Assembly (NCBI RefSeq): GCF_900166625.1
Contig: NZ_LT800499.1
Coordinates: forward strand, 1,670,429-1,734,428
Direction: 5' to 3'
From: Halobacillus massiliensis
Lineage (GTDB): Bacteria > Bacillota > Bacilli > Bacillales > Halobacillaceae
DNA: 64,000 nucleotides
This document shows, piece by piece, positions 8,202 through 18,217 of this stretch. The stretch's first letter is position 1. The number at the start of each line of letters is the position of its first letter. The notes beneath the pieces are model-generated. The model made no database searches and had not been told where the DNA came from. It saw only the letters and a list, made by a program, of their open reading frames with translations. The position numbers and the translations under genes were made by a program.

Positions 8202-9794
8202 TCAAGATCTGCCAAACAGCGGACCGGCCTCTTTAATTTCCTGAGTGGCTCCTTTAAACTGTTTGAAATTATCATGGAATTTGGATGCAAGCTCATGAGC
8301 TTTTTCATCGTAAGCATTCGTATCTTTCCAGGCTTTTCTCGGAACAAGTACTTCATCAGGTACACCCGGACAGTGTGTTGGGATTTCAAGGCCAAATACC
8401 GGGTCGGTATAAGTGTCAGCTGACTTAAGCTCACCCTCAAGTGCCGCATGAACCATGGCTCTTGTATGGGCCAGATTCATTCTTTTACCAGTGCCGTATG
8501 CACCCCCGGTCCATCCTGTGTTCACGAGATAAACTTCACTGTCAAATTGATCGATTTTCTCTCCCAGCATCTCCGCATAAACGGACGGTGCTAATGGCAG
8601 GAAAGGAGAACCAAAGCATGTTGAAAACGTAGCCTGCGGTGAAGTGACCCCCCGTTCTGTACCGGCTAACTTACTCGTATACCCGCTCAGGAAATGGTAC
8701 ATAGCCTGCTCTCTGGACAGCCTGCTAATAGGAGGCAGTACACCTGTAGCGTCAGCTGTGAGGAAGATAATTGTTCTAGGATGCCCCGCCACACTCGGGT
8801 TAATGGTATTATGAATATGTTGCAAAGGATAAGCTGCTCTCGTATTTTCGGTCAGTGTTGTATTTTCATAATCGGGTTCATGTGTATATGGATCCAATAC
8901 TACGTTTTCCAGTACGGCACCAAATCGAATAGCACTGAAAATCTGCGGCTCTTTTTCCTCGGAAAGATTAATACATTTGGCGTAGCATCCGCCTTCTATA
9001 TTTGAAACACCGTAATTTGACCATGCATGTTCATCATCACCAATCAGTCTTCTGTTGGCATCGGCTGACAAAGTCGTTTTTCCTGTTCCGGATAACCCGA
9101 AGAACAGACCGACATCACCTTCGCTTCCTACGTTCGCAGAACAGTGCATGGGAAGTACATTGTTCTGGGGCAGAAGAAAGTTCATAACAGAGAAGATTGA
9201 TTTTTTAATTTCGCCCGCATATTCAGTTCCGCCAATAAGCACAATGCGGTGTTTAAAAGAAATTAAGATAAACGCTTCAGAGTTCGTTCCATCTGTTTCT
9301 GGGTTTGCTTTAAATGTTGGAGCTGAAATAACAGAAAATTCCGCTTCATGGCTGTTAAGTTCTTCGTGAGTAGGGCGGATAAACATCTGGTGGGCAAACA
9401 GGTTGTGCCAAGCGAACTCATTAATCACTTGGATAGGCAGTCTATAGCGGTCATCAGCACCCGCGTAGCCTTTAAAAACAAAAACTTCATCTTTTTCCTT
9501 TAAATAGTCCAGAACTTTGTGGTATAAATTAATGAAAACGTCCTCATCGATCGGGCGGTTAGTTTTTCCCCAGTTTATCTGATCTGATGAAACATCATCA
9601 TTTACAATAAACTTGTCGTTTGGGGAGCGACCCGTATAAGCACCCGTCGTAGCCTGAATGGCACCACTTTCTGTCAAAGTTCCTTCTTTTCGGGAAAGTA
9701 TTTTCTCAACTAAAAGAGGAACGGATAAATGGTGATGAACATTAGATTGGTTTAGTAATTGGTTAAGTTCAGACATTTGATTAATCGTACTCAT
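8202..9794 (-). CDS. pckA: Phosphoenolpyruvate carboxykinase (ATP)
   Basis: PckA converts oxaloacetate and ATP to phosphoenolpyruvate, the entry step of gluconeogenesis. The 530-residue length is typical. The kinase P-loop [13 protein letters not shown], the RSPNDKFIV motif near the N-terminus and the [12 protein letters not shown] motif are present. The ATG at 9794 is preceded on the minus strand by AAAGGCGGG. A likely promoter upstream on the minus strand has TTGACC and TATTTT separated by 17 bases. The gene is placed next to metK as in B. subtilis. Confidence 0.97.
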   Translation of the reverse strand: MSTINQMSELNQLLNQSNVHHHLSVPLLVEKILSRKEGTLTESGAIQATTGAYTGRSPNDKFIVNDDVSSDQINWGKTNRPIDEDVFINLYHKVLDYLKEKDEVFVFKGYAGADDRYRLPIQVINEFAWHNLFAHQMFIRPTHEELNSHEAEFSVISAPTFKANPETDGTNSEAFILISFKHRIVLIGGTEYAGEIKKSIFSVMNFLLPQNNVLPMHCSANVGSEGDVGLFFGLSGTGKTTLSADANRRLIGDDEHAWSNYGVSNIEGGCYAKCINLSEEKEPQIFSAIRFGAVLENVVLDPYTHEPDYENTTLTENTRAAYPLQHIHNTINPSVAGHPRTIIFLTADATGVLPPISRLSREQAMYHFLSGYTSKLAGTERGVTSPQATFSTCFGSPFLPLAPSVYAEMLGEKIDQFDSEVYLVNTGWTGGAYGTGKRMNLAHTRAMVHAALEGELKSADTYTDPVFGLEIPTHCPGVPDEVLVPRKAWKDTNAYDEKAHELASKFHDNFKQFKGATQEIKEAGPLFGRS

Positions 9795-9956
9795 ATGTGT
9801 CTACCCGCCTTTACAAAAATATTGAATTGAACCCGAATGGTCAACTTTGAAATAAAGTATAACACATTAGAGTTATTAGTCCATACTAATTTTGAAAATG
9901 ATTATTTTTATTTTATTCAGGAGTTTTCCATAGTGTTATCGAGAGGGTGTGAAAAT

Positions 9957-10337
9957 ATGAACAAAGCAATCGCATTATACGACGATCATTGTTTTTTGTG
10001 CCGGCAAACAAAGAAAATGCTGCAGCCTCTCGATTGGTTCGGGTTCATTAAATGGCAGCCCCTTGAACAGTTTGTAAATGACTATAAAATTTCCTACCAA
10101 AGTGCAGAAGTTCTTAAAAAAGAAATTCATATCGTTACATATAAGAAAGAAGTAAAAAAAGGATTTGAAGGGATGAGTTATTTATTTCAAAAAATGCCCC
10201 TGCTTTTTCCTCTTGGATTAGTAATGAACCTCCCGGGGGCTTCGCTTGTTGGAGCGCCCATATATAGATGGATAGCGAGAAATCGCTACCGCTTATTTAA
10301 GGCGCGGTGTGAAAGTAGTTCCTGTTCTATTTCATAA
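9957..10337 (+). CDS. DCC-family thiol-disulfide oxidoreductase-like protein
   Basis: The 126-residue protein belongs to the DCC (DUF393) family, recognised from the N-terminal YDDHCFLCRQ motif, a thioredoxin-like CxxC site after a beta strand. The name comes from the D-x-x-C-x-x-C pattern. A GPCR-like label does not apply; the C-terminal part with LFPLGLVMNLPGA and IYRWIARNRY is typical of the family and may associate with the membrane. A second cysteine pair (CESSSC) sits at the end. Upstream in-frame codons exist from 9837, but GAGAGGG correctly spaced before ATG 9957 and the family start favour this one. The substrate is unknown. Confidence 0.8.
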   Translation: MNKAIALYDDHCFLCRQTKKMLQPLDWFGFIKWQPLEQFVNDYKISYQSAEVLKKEIHIVTYKKEVKKGFEGMSYLFQKMPLLFPLGLVMNLPGASLVGAPIYRWIARNRYRLFKARCESSSCSIS

Positions 10338-10351
10338 ACCTGGGATACTAA

Positions 10352-10380
10352 TTGACATGTTTCCTTGATTTCGATACTAT
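10352..10380 (+). promoter_or_regulatory. Promoter of the metK S-box leader
   Basis: TTGACA (10352-10357) and TACTAT (10375-10380) are separated by 17 bases, a sigma-A-type promoter just ahead of the SAM riboswitch. Confidence 0.75.
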
Positions 10381-10395
10381 TAGTCCGAACGGATA

Positions 10396-10510
10396 CTCTC
10401 TTATCCAGAGCTGGTGGAGGGACAGGCCCTATGAAACCCGGCAACCCGTCATTCACTTGGCATGGTGCTAACCTGAAGCAAAGCTTTACATGGCTTTGGA
10501 CGATAAGAGC
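10396..10510 (+). ncRNA. SAM-I (S-box) riboswitch aptamer
   Basis: The conserved S-box core is visible: a CTCTTATCCAGAG opening, GGTGGAGGGACAGGCCCTATGAAACCCGGCAACC as separate conserved blocks, then a GATAAGAG closing the P1 helix at 10502-10509. The element binds S-adenosylmethionine and here precedes metK, the gene that makes it, giving feedback control. Confidence 0.95.
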
Positions 10511-10523
10511 GAAAGGAAGCGAC

Positions 10524-10558
10524 ACCTTTCCTCGAGTGTAGGAAGGGTTTTTTCTTTT
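10524..10558 (+). terminator. S-box expression-platform terminator
   Basis: CCTTTCCT pairs with AGGAAGGG around CGAGTGT, followed by six Ts. High SAM should favour this hairpin and stop transcription before metK. Confidence 0.85.
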
Positions 10559-10685
10559 TATAAGCACATATCGATACCCATAAAATTCTAATATATGAAA
10601 TTTGTGCGTTTATAAACTTCTAAAAAAGATACGGGTAAAGAGTTCCGTCGAATCTTTGTACTTAACAGAAGGAGGAGTTTACAGA

Positions 10686-11888
10686 ATGCCTGCCAACCGC
10701 CGGTTATTCACATCAGAATCAGTTACGGAAGGTCACCCCGACAAAATATGTGACCAGATTTCAGATTCTATTTTAGACGAAATTTTAAAAAATGATCCCA
10801 ATGCCCGAGTGGCTTGTGAAACAACTGTAACTACAGGTTTAGTCCTCGTTTCAGGAGAAATCAGTACGAATACTTATGTAGACATTCCTGCAATCGTTCG
10901 CCAGACAATTAAGGATATTGGCTATACGCGGGCAAAATACGGCTTTGATGCCGATACATGCGCAGTACTTACAGCCATTGATGAACAGTCTCCTGATATT
11001 GCAGGCGGAGTAAATGCCTCTTTAGAAGCCAGAGAAGGAAAAATGACAGATAAGGAATTAGAAGCGATCGGTGCTGGAGACCAGGGTCTAATGTTTGGGT
11101 TTGCTAATAATGAAACGGCTGAACTGATGCCACTTCCAATTTCCCTTGCTCATAAATTGTCTAAACGCCTTTCAGATGTGCGTAAAGACGGTACACTTAA
11201 CTATTTAAGACCCGATGGAAAAACCCAGGTAACTATCGAATATGATGAAAACGACAAGCCTTTTCGAGTAGATACGATTGTTATATCTACACAGCATGCA
11301 GAAGAGATTACCCTTGATAAAATTCAAAAAGATATTCAGGAACATGTGATTGCTTCAGTCGTGCCATCTCACCTTATCGATGACCAGACGAAATATTTTA
11401 TTAATCCGACTGGACGATTTGTTATTGGGGGACCTCAAGGTGATGCAGGATTAACAGGAAGAAAGATTATTGTCGATACCTATGGCGGCTACGCCCGTCA
11501 TGGAGGCGGAGCTTTCAGTGGGAAAGACGCGACAAAGGTCGACAGATCAGCTGCTTATGCCGCTCGTTATGTAGCTAAGAACATCGTTGCTGCCGGATTA
11601 GCTGAATCCTGTGAAGTACAGCTGGCTTATGCTATTGGTGTAGCTCAGCCTGTTTCTATCTCCATCAATACAAATGGAACCGGCCAAGTGGAAGAAGAGA
11701 AATTGGTGGAGGTTGTAAGAGAATTATTTGACCTTCGACCGGCAGGAATTATTAAGATGCTCGATCTGCGCCGTCCAATCTATCGCCAGACTGCAGCTTA
11801 CGGTCACTTCGGACGTACAGATGTAGAGTTTCCTTGGGAAAAGACAGATAAGGCGGAACAAATTAAGAAAGTCTTAAACCAGAAATAA
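10686..11888 (+). CDS. metK: S-adenosylmethionine synthetase
   Basis: MetK makes S-adenosylmethionine from methionine and ATP. The 400-residue protein has all family marks: [19 protein letters not shown] at the N-terminus, [12 protein letters not shown], and [19 protein letters not shown]. The frame extends upstream to 10602, but GAAGGAGGAG before ATG 10686 and the family start ([13 protein letters not shown]) fix the start. It is controlled by the S-box riboswitch directly upstream and ends at its own terminator. Confidence 0.97.
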   Translation: MPANRRLFTSESVTEGHPDKICDQISDSILDEILKNDPNARVACETTVTTGLVLVSGEISTNTYVDIPAIVRQTIKDIGYTRAKYGFDADTCAVLTAIDEQSPDIAGGVNASLEAREGKMTDKELEAIGAGDQGLMFGFANNETAELMPLPISLAHKLSKRLSDVRKDGTLNYLRPDGKTQVTIEYDENDKPFRVDTIVISTQHAEEITLDKIQKDIQEHVIASVVPSHLIDDQTKYFINPTGRFVIGGPQGDAGLTGRKIIVDTYGGYARHGGGAFSGKDATKVDRSAAYAARYVAKNIVAAGLAESCEVQLAYAIGVAQPVSISINTNGTGQVEEEKLVEVVRELFDLRPAGIIKMLDLRRPIYRQTAAYGHFGRTDVEFPWEKTDKAEQIKKVLNQK

Positions 11889-11892
11889 CAAT

Positions 11893-11925
11893 AAAAACCG
11901 CTGTCCTTAGGATAGCGGTTTTATT
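11893..11925 (+). terminator. metK terminator
   Basis: AAAACCGCTGTCC pairs with GGATAGCGGTTTT around TTA, leading into a T-rich stretch. Confidence 0.85.
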
Positions 11926-11949
11926 TGTTGAAAAACTTCTAATTGCTAC

Positions 11950-12090
11950 TGGATTACGTTCTGAACAGGGAATCATAATGCTGAGGTATAGGATTTTCCT
12001 CCAACTATAGCGTTCCCGCTGCCCAATAATGTAAAGGCGGGAAATGGCGAGAAGCCTGAATGGAGATAGAGCCAAAGGTCTCTCTTCTAA
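11950..12090. repeat. Degenerate copy of the palindromic intergenic repeat
   Basis: The stretch carries TATAGCGTTCCCG, then GGCGGGAAATGGCGAGA and GGAGATAGAGCCAAAGGT. These match, in order, the blocks ACAGCGTTCCG, GGCTGGGAAATGGCGAGA and GGAGATAGGGCCAAGGT of the repeat units at 39158-39322 and 62298-62463. Only the left half survives; the right half is replaced by the 3' end of ytoA. Confidence 0.6.
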
Positions 12091-12091
12091 C

Positions 12092-12604
12092 TTAAGGCTG
12101 CAGTTTCTTATAAGCTTGTCCCTTATCAACATACGTTTTTCGTATTCGATCCAGTTCCTTATAGTCATTTTCTGTTAGTTCTCTGACAACCTTTGCAGGC
12201 CGTCCTAACGCCAGGGTGCGCGGTGGTATCTTTTTACCGGGCGGCACGAGACTGCCAGCTCCTATAAATGCTTCTTCCCCTATTTCTGCTCCATCAAGGA
12301 TCAAGGACCCCATCCCAATCAGCGCATTTTTCTTAACATGAGCAGAATGCAAAGTTACTTGATGCCCCACTGTTACTCCGTCTTCAAGGATAAGAGGCTG
12401 ATCAGGACTTTGGTGAAGCATACTCAAATCCTGAATATTCACCTGCTTTCCGATTTTTACCGGGGCAACATCTCCACGGATAACAGTCTTAAACCAGATG
12501 CTCGATTCTTCATCAATACTTACATCACCTGTAATAACCGCATCTTCCGCTACATACACAGAGTCGTCTATTTTCGGAAACTTTCCATTATATTCGCAAA
12601 TCAT
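12092..12604 (-). CDS. ytoA: Gamma-carbonic-anhydrase-like protein YtoA
   Basis: The 170-residue protein is built of left-handed beta-helix hexapeptide repeats (IDDSVYVAEDAVITGDVSI and similar) and has the three zinc-ligand histidines of the gamma-carbonic-anhydrase family in LHQ, VGHQVTLH and the neighbouring strand. This is the YrdA/YtoA/CaiE branch, whose in vivo role is often unproven. ATG at 12604 is chosen over 12610 because AAGGGGG lies six bases upstream of it. The neighbourhood (metK on one side, ytpA on the other) matches the B. subtilis region. Confidence 0.87.
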   Translation of the reverse strand: MICEYNGKFPKIDDSVYVAEDAVITGDVSIDEESSIWFKTVIRGDVAPVKIGKQVNIQDLSMLHQSPDQPLILEDGVTVGHQVTLHSAHVKKNALIGMGSLILDGAEIGEEAFIGAGSLVPPGKKIPPRTLALGRPAKVVRELTENDYKELDRIRKTYVDKGQAYKKLQP

Positions 12605-12665
12605 AAGCATCCCCCTTATAATATTAGATAGATTTAGTATAGCAAATAGCAGGAGGAACGATTAA

Positions 12666-13436
12666 ATGCTGAGTCCTAAAGCAACCGTGGTTATCGTTCA
12701 TGGCGCTTTTGAGCATTCAAAGCGATATACTCATATTATTAACAAACTGAATGAGGATGGTTACAGTGTAATCACAGGTGATCTTCCCGGCCAGGGAGAG
12801 TCTGATGGTAAAAAGGGACATATTATCTCTTTTGATGAGTATTTACATAAAGTCATGGAATGGATCAATAAAGCAAATGAAGAAAGACCGGTTTTTTTAC
12901 TTGGCCACAGCATGGGCGGCCTTATTTCAATAAGACTGATGCAGAAGCTATACCCGCATATTGATGGCCTCATTCTTTCCTCTCCGGCACTTGGGCTTGG
13001 ACAGAGAGCTTCAAAACCAATGGAGCTGGCCAGTCTTGTGTTAAATAAATTATGGCCGAATCTGCTTGTTTCCTCTCCTGTAGATGCTGAGATGGTAACA
13101 GGTAACCCTGAGATTATCGAGAGCTATAAAAATGATCAGCTAATATTGAAAAAAGTATCCATTCGCTGGTATCGTGAGTTTCAAAAAGCGATTCAGCAGG
13201 CTTTTAAGCATGTGAAATATTTTCCGGACCTTCCTGTTTTAATTATGCAGTCAGGTCGGGATGTATTGGTAGATCCAAAGAAGACGTACGAATGGTTTCA
13301 TCTTATTAATACAGAAGAAAAAACATATAAAGAATGGCCTGATTTTTATCACGAATTGTTTAATGAGCAGGAATGGGAACAAGCTTATATGTATATGCTT
13401 AATTTTATGGAACAGCAATTATCACGCAGGAAATAG
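12666..13436 (+). CDS. ytpA: Lysophospholipase-like hydrolase YtpA
   Basis: The 256-residue protein is an alpha/beta hydrolase of the monoacylglycerol-lipase/lysophospholipase type. It has the VHGAFEHSKRY oxyanion segment, the GQGESDG motif, the nucleophile elbow LGHSMGG and a C-terminal DFYHELFNE carrying the catalytic histidine. In B. subtilis YtpA makes the phospholipid antibiotic bacilysocin and is paired with ytpB, as here (18-base gap). Whether this strain makes bacilysocin cannot be judged from sequence. An AGGAGG site precedes the ATG. Confidence 0.87.
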   Translation: MLSPKATVVIVHGAFEHSKRYTHIINKLNEDGYSVITGDLPGQGESDGKKGHIISFDEYLHKVMEWINKANEERPVFLLGHSMGGLISIRLMQKLYPHIDGLILSSPALGLGQRASKPMELASLVLNKLWPNLLVSSPVDAEMVTGNPEIIESYKNDQLILKKVSIRWYREFQKAIQQAFKHVKYFPDLPVLIMQSGRDVLVDPKKTYEWFHLINTEEKTYKEWPDFYHELFNEQEWEQAYMYMLNFMEQQLSRRK

Positions 13437-13454
13437 GTTAAAGGAGAGAGTGTC

Positions 13455-14534
13455 GTGTCTGTAAAAGTCCCAACACAAGCCGTACCTTTGATGCTTAAAG
13501 TTTATAAAGATGTTTTTCCAAAAGTGCATAGGGAACTGAACAGTTGGAAGGAAGAGGCTGAATTAATTCCTGATCCCGAACTTCGCACACAGGCCCTGGC
13601 GAGTATTGCTTCAAAAACTTTCCACTGTGAAGGCGGAGGGATATATGCACTGCTTGCTGAAGAGCGGATGGGGGAAGCTGTTCGATTTATTGTCGCCTAT
13701 CAGACTATAAGCGATTATTTAGATAATCTCTGCGACCGGAGTACATCTATGGATCCTGATGATTTCAGACAGCTTCATCAGTCGATGACAGATGCGCTTA
13801 CGCCGTCTAATGAACTAAAAGATTACTATGCTTTTCGAAAAGAAAAAAATGATGGCGGCTATCTGGAGAATTTAGTTCGAACCTGCCAGTCCGTCCTGCG
13901 CCTGTCAAAAGAATATAAGGTAACTGAGCCTTATACGACGAGACTTGGCTGCCTTTATAACGACCTGCAGGTACATAAACATGTAAAGGAAGAAGAACGG
14001 CTGCCACGGTTGAAAAGCTGGTTTGAAAACCATCAGGAAAAGGGACAAAACTTAAAATGGTACGAGTTCTCTGCATGCACAGGTTCGACACTCGGCATTT
14101 TTTGTCTTGTGTCGTATGCCCTGGCAGGCAAAATGAATAAATCACTTGCTGAAAGAATAGAAGAGAGCTATTTTCCTTATATGCAAGGCCTTCATATCTT
14201 ACTGGATTACTATATTGACCAGGAAGAGGACAGGATAGAAGGTGATTTAAATTTCTGTTCATATTATGAGCATGAAGAAATGATGAAGGAGCGGTTTGTT
14301 TATTTTGTGGAACAGACAAACCGCTCCATCCAATCCCTTCCTGACCGTGGTTTTCATGAAATGGTATATGAAGGTCTGGTAGGAATGTATTTAGCTGATC
14401 ACAAAGTGAAAGCCATTCAACATGCGAAAGACTTTGTAAGATCTATGCTTAAAGCAAGCGGAAAAAAAGCTACATTTTTTTATATTAATACGAAAATGTA
14501 CAATCGGTTTAGAGGATTTAAAACGGCTTTATAG
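13455..14534 (+). CDS. ytpB: Tetraprenyl-beta-curcumene synthase YtpB
   Basis: The 359-residue protein belongs to the DUF2600 family of large terpene synthases. In B. subtilis YtpB cyclises tetraprenyl diphosphate (C35) to tetraprenyl-beta-curcumene, a precursor of sesquarterpenes. An aspartate-containing DYLDNLCDRS motif near residue 90 is a likely metal/diphosphate-binding site, and LDYYIDQEEDR near residue 255 a second one. GTG at 13455 is the start, preceded by AAAGGAGAG. The 3' end overlaps that of the converging mnmM gene by six bases. Confidence 0.88.
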   Translation: MSVKVPTQAVPLMLKVYKDVFPKVHRELNSWKEEAELIPDPELRTQALASIASKTFHCEGGGIYALLAEERMGEAVRFIVAYQTISDYLDNLCDRSTSMDPDDFRQLHQSMTDALTPSNELKDYYAFRKEKNDGGYLENLVRTCQSVLRLSKEYKVTEPYTTRLGCLYNDLQVHKHVKEEERLPRLKSWFENHQEKGQNLKWYEFSACTGSTLGIFCLVSYALAGKMNKSLAERIEESYFPYMQGLHILLDYYIDQEEDRIEGDLNFCSYYEHEEMMKERFVYFVEQTNRSIQSLPDRGFHEMVYEGLVGMYLADHKVKAIQHAKDFVRSMLKASGKKATFFYINTKMYNRFRGFKTAL

Positions 14535-15101
14535 CTTTTCGATGGCAATAATAAATGGCGGATTATTTTTCTGGTTAATAAAGCCGTATTGCAGGACTTG
14601 AAAATTTTTCTGGCTTAATTCACTTGTATATTCAAGAACTGCTTCCTTTTCTTCCGCCCCGCCCGGATGGCCATGATAGACGACTAATACAACCATTCCT
14701 CCAGGCTGAAGGTATTCAAGAATGGAGGATAGAGAGCTAATCGTCTGGTTTTGATGTGTCACAATTTTTTTATCGCTTCCCGGAAGGTATCCGAGGTTAA
14801 AAATTGCGGCTTTTAATTCTTCCAGATGCTCTGTAGGAATCGTTTCTTCAATTTCGTGATGACTCTTATGAAAAAGCGTAACATTTCTATCTAATCCCAA
14901 CTCTTCCAGGCGGGCTTTCGTATTATCAATCGCCTGCTTTTGGACATCGAACCCATAGACATGACCGCTTTTTCCGACGAGTTCGCGTAGTAAAACTGTA
15001 TCGTACCCATTACCGCATGTACCATCGATCGCTATGTCACCATCTCGAAGGGTGGATCTCATTAATTCATGCGCAAATGGAATCACTCTTTTTAAATTCA
15101 T
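14529..15101 (-). CDS. mnmM: tRNA mnm5s2U34 biosynthesis methyltransferase MnmM (YtqB)
   Basis: The 190-residue class I SAM-dependent methyltransferase has the SAM-binding motif AIDGTCGNGYDT, the acidic loop YGFDVQKQAI, and the NLGYLPGSDK motif. It matches B. subtilis YtqB, identified as MnmM, which methylates the 5-aminomethyl group at the tRNA wobble uridine. In B. subtilis the partner radical-SAM gene ytqA (mnmL) is adjacent; it is absent here. GGAG precedes the ATG on the minus strand. Confidence 0.86.
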   Translation of the reverse strand: MNLKRVIPFAHELMRSTLRDGDIAIDGTCGNGYDTVLLRELVGKSGHVYGFDVQKQAIDNTKARLEELGLDRNVTLFHKSHHEIEETIPTEHLEELKAAIFNLGYLPGSDKKIVTHQNQTISSLSSILEYLQPGGMVVLVVYHGHPGGAEEKEAVLEYTSELSQKNFQVLQYGFINQKNNPPFIIAIEKL

Positions 15102-15191
15102 GCATAAAGCTCCTTTACCTTTTAATGCTGGCTAAGCTAGTTTAGCATGAAATTTATCATTTCTGAATTCTATTATTCAGAAGAACCGGGC

Positions 15192-15302
15192 TCAGTTTTT
15201 AGGGTAATTCCTTTTTGCCGGCTGAACGGTACGCTTTGGGGTCTTCTTCGTTTTATGAGAAGAAGCATTTGTACTGGCAGCTTTCCGAATCGGTTTCTTC
15301 AC
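15192..15302 (-). CDS. Putative 36-residue basic protein
   Basis: A short frame reads GTG AAG AAA CCG ... AAC TGA on the minus strand, giving a Lys/Arg/Thr-rich peptide (begins MKKPIRKAAS, ends RNYPKN). A strong AAGGAGG lies seven bases before the GTG. There is no cysteine, membrane segment or recognised domain. The basic composition suggests nucleic-acid binding, but that is a guess. It lies between mnmM and the leuS leader, in a gap otherwise without a gene. Confidence 0.5.
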   Translation of the reverse strand: MKKPIRKAASTNASSHKTKKTPKRTVQPAKRNYPKN

Positions 15303-15377
15303 GGCCCGTCCTCCTTATATTTAAGGTATAAGTAAGGTTTCCTCTCATCTTTTTAAATAAACATGTTTTTCCATTGC

Positions 15378-15406
15378 TTGACAAAGAGCAGGGGTTTCAT
15401 TAACAT
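15378..15406 (+). promoter_or_regulatory. Promoter of the leuS T-box leader
   Basis: TTGACA (15378-15383) and TAACAT (15401-15406) are separated by 17 bases, with the T-box leader beginning shortly after. Confidence 0.7.
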
Positions 15407-15412
15407 TACGGG

Positions 15413-15655
15413 TAGATATGTAATGACGTTGAAAAGGATTAGTAATATAAGCGCAAGAAATAGAGAGTCCGCGGATGGTGCAAGCGGTCCTTGTGCTTAG
15501 ATGAACTCACCTTGGATGTCGAAGAAGTGAAAGGTAAGTAGCTTCTTCCGGTAAATGGCCGTTATCCATTCTAAGTGGGCGTTCCAGGCGCTAATTTGGG
15601 TGGTACCGCGGGAGAAGTCTCTCGTCCCTGATTTTGTTAGGGATGAGTGGCTTTT
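15413..15655 (+). ncRNA. T-box leader, leucine specifier
   Basis: The invariant T-box TGGGTGGTACCGCGG lies at 15597-15611, ahead of a terminator hairpin (CGTCCCT with AGGGATG) and a run of Ts. In the stem I specifier loop, GAACTCACC at about 15503-15511 offers CTC, a leucine codon, followed by A. Uncharged tRNA-Leu should stabilise the antiterminator and switch on leuS. Confidence 0.93.
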
Positions 15656-15684
15656 TTTTATTACTTTAAGCAGGAGGAATTTCA

Positions 15685-18099
15685 ATGGCTTTCGATCACA
15701 AGAAAATTGAAAAGAAATGGCAGTCGTATTGGCTGGAAAACAAAACATTTAAAACAGATGCTGATTCTCATAAAGAGAAATTTTATGCGCTCGATATGTT
15801 TCCTTATCCTTCAGGTGCAGGCCTGCATGTAGGCCATCCAGAAGGTTATACAGCAACAGATATCTTATCCCGTATGAAGCGGATGCAGGGATATGAAGTT
15901 CTTCACCCGATCGGCTGGGATGCCTTTGGACTTCCGGCAGAACAATATGCTCTTGATACAGGAAACGATCCGGAAGAATTTACAGCTCAGAATATAGGTA
16001 CATTTAAGCGCCAGATCCAGGAGCTTGGTTTTTCCTATGACTGGGACCGTGAAGTAAATACGACAGATCCTGATTATTACAAATGGACACAGTGGATCTT
16101 TTTGAAGCTTTATGAAAGAGGTCTTGCCTATATAGATGAAGTACCGGTAAACTGGTGCCCGGCTCTCGGCACAGTCCTTGCCAATGAGGAAGTAATTGAT
16201 GGCAAAAGTGAGCGGGGCGGTCATCCTGTAGAACGTCGGCCAATGAAGCAGTGGATGCTGAAAATAACCGCTTATGCTGACCGTCTGCTTGAAGATTTAG
16301 AAGAGCTGGACTGGCCGGAAAGTATAAAAGATATGCAGCGCAATTGGATTGGGAAATCAGAAGGTGCTGAAATTACATTTGATGTCGCTTATCACGAGGC
16401 GTCTTTCGACGTATTTACTACCCGTCCTGATACTTTATATGGTGCAACATATGCAGTTCTATCTCCGGAGCATTCATTAGTGAGCAAGATTACAACAGAT
16501 GAACAGCGTAGTAAAGTAAACGAATATGTAGATGCCGCTAAAAATAAGAGTGAGCTTGAAAGAACAGACTTAGCCAAAGATAAGACCGGAGTATTTACAG
16601 GAGCTTACGCGATTAATCCAATCGATGGCAATAAGCTGCCAATTTGGGTAGCTGACTATGTACTGATGGGATATGGAAGCGGGGCTATTATGGCTGTTCC
16701 TGCCCACGATGAGCGTGATTACGAATTTGCCACTAAATATGATCTTCCGATTATTGCTGTCTTAGAAGGCGGAGATGTTGATGAAGAAGCTTATACGGGA
16801 GATGGCAAACATATTAACTCCGGAATTTTAAATGGTCTGGATAAAGAGGAAGCTATTGAGAAATCGATTAAGTGGCTGGAGGAAAATAAGAAAGGTACAC
16901 GCAAAACGACTTACCGTCTCCGCGACTGGCTGTTTAGTCGTCAGCGTTACTGGGGAGAACCAATTCCCATCATTCACTGGGAAGATGGCTCAATATCTGC
17001 TGTACCAGAAGAAGATCTACCAGTAACTCTGCCAAAGACAAAAGAAATTAAGCCGTCAGGTACAGGTGAATCCCCTTTAGCAAATATTGATGAGTGGGTA
17101 AATGTGACTGATCCTGTTACGGGTATGAATGGCCGCCGAGAAACAAATACGATGCCGCAGTGGGCGGGAAGCTGCTGGTATTTCCTTCGTTACATCGACC
17201 CTAAAAACGGAGAAGCTTTTGCGGATTTCGATAAACTTAAGAAGTGGCTCCCAATTGATGTATATATCGGAGGAGCCGAGCATGCGGTGCTTCACCTGCT
17301 TTACGCACGTTTCTGGCACAAAGTACTTTACGATGCAGGGGTAGTTCCAACGAAAGAGCCTTTCCAAAAATTATTTAACCAGGGGATGATCCTTGGGGAA
17401 GGCAATGAAAAGATGAGTAAATCTAAAGGGAATGTAGTCAATCCAGATGATATAGTATTTTCTCATGGTGCAGACACATTACGGCTTTACGAAATGTTTA
17501 TGGGTCCTCTTGAAGCATCGATCGCCTGGTCTACGAATGGGCTAGATGGGGCAAGAAGATTCCTTGACCGTGTATGGCGTTTATTTGTGAAAGATGGGAA
17601 GCTATCGGAAGCTATCGTGGAAAGCAGTACAGATAAGACTCTCGAGAAAACGTACCATCAGACCGTTCAAAAAGTAACCGAGAATTTTGAGGAGTTAAGG
17701 TTTAATACAGGGATTTCTCAAATGATGGTTTTTATAAATGAAGGCTATAAAGCAGATGTACTTCCAAAACACTATGTGGAAGGCTTTGTAAAACTGCTGT
17801 CACCTGTAGCGCCACATCTTACAGAAGAGCTGTGGGAAAAGTTAGGTCATGAAGAAAGCATCACATATGAAACTTGGCCGACCTTTGATGCGTCTAAGCT
17901 CGTGGAAGATGAAGTGGAGATTGTTTTACAGGTAATGGGTAAAGTGAGAGCTAAAATGATGGTCAGCCCGGATGTTTCAAAAGAAGATCTTGAAAAAGCG
18001 GCACTTGAAAATGAAAATGTTCAAGAGTGGCTTGAAGGAAAAACGGTTCGAAAAGTAATTGCTGTTCCTGGGAAATTAGTTAACATTGTAGCTAACTAG
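15685..18099 (+). CDS. leuS: Leucyl-tRNA synthetase
   Basis: LeuS charges tRNA-Leu. The 804-residue class I synthetase has the HIGH motif in [16 protein letters not shown], the leucine-specific CP1 editing domain (about residues 220-400, including the [12 protein letters not shown] motif) and the KMSKS loop in [24 protein letters not shown] precedes the ATG. The T-box leader in front gives control by uncharged tRNA-Leu. Confidence 0.98.
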   Translation: MAFDHKKIEKKWQSYWLENKTFKTDADSHKEKFYALDMFPYPSGAGLHVGHPEGYTATDILSRMKRMQGYEVLHPIGWDAFGLPAEQYALDTGNDPEEFTAQNIGTFKRQIQELGFSYDWDREVNTTDPDYYKWTQWIFLKLYERGLAYIDEVPVNWCPALGTVLANEEVIDGKSERGGHPVERRPMKQWMLKITAYADRLLEDLEELDWPESIKDMQRNWIGKSEGAEITFDVAYHEASFDVFTTRPDTLYGATYAVLSPEHSLVSKITTDEQRSKVNEYVDAAKNKSELERTDLAKDKTGVFTGAYAINPIDGNKLPIWVADYVLMGYGSGAIMAVPAHDERDYEFATKYDLPIIAVLEGGDVDEEAYTGDGKHINSGILNGLDKEEAIEKSIKWLEENKKGTRKTTYRLRDWLFSRQRYWGEPIPIIHWEDGSISAVPEEDLPVTLPKTKEIKPSGTGESPLANIDEWVNVTDPVTGMNGRRETNTMPQWAGSCWYFLRYIDPKNGEAFADFDKLKKWLPIDVYIGGAEHAVLHLLYARFWHKVLYDAGVVPTKEPFQKLFNQGMILGEGNEKMSKSKGNVVNPDDIVFSHGADTLRLYEMFMGPLEASIAWSTNGLDGARRFLDRVWRLFVKDGKLSEAIVESSTDKTLEKTYHQTVQKVTENFEELRFNTGISQMMVFINEGYKADVLPKHYVEGFVKLLSPVAPHLTEELWEKLGHEESITYETWPTFDASKLVEDEVEIVLQVMGKVRAKMMVSPDVSKEDLEKAALENENVQEWLEGKTVRKVIAVPGKLVNIVAN

Positions 18100-18107
18100 A
18101 TTTGAAG

Positions 18108-18138
18108 CCATCCTCGACTTAGCGGGGATGGTTTTTTA
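18108..18138 (+). terminator. leuS terminator
   Basis: CCATCCTCG pairs with CGGGGATGG around ACTTAG and is followed by six Ts. Confidence 0.85.
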
Positions 18139-18217
18139 TAAGACTTAATTCTTGACTCCCAGATGATTTTTATTAAAATGAAACCGTAACTATTCCTATA
18201 TTAGGAGCGTGGATAAA

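Noticed and set aside
9837-9956. Upstream extension of the DCC-family protein
   Set aside because: These codons run through a promoter-like AT-rich stretch, lack a ribosome-binding site, and the family start matches ATG 9957.
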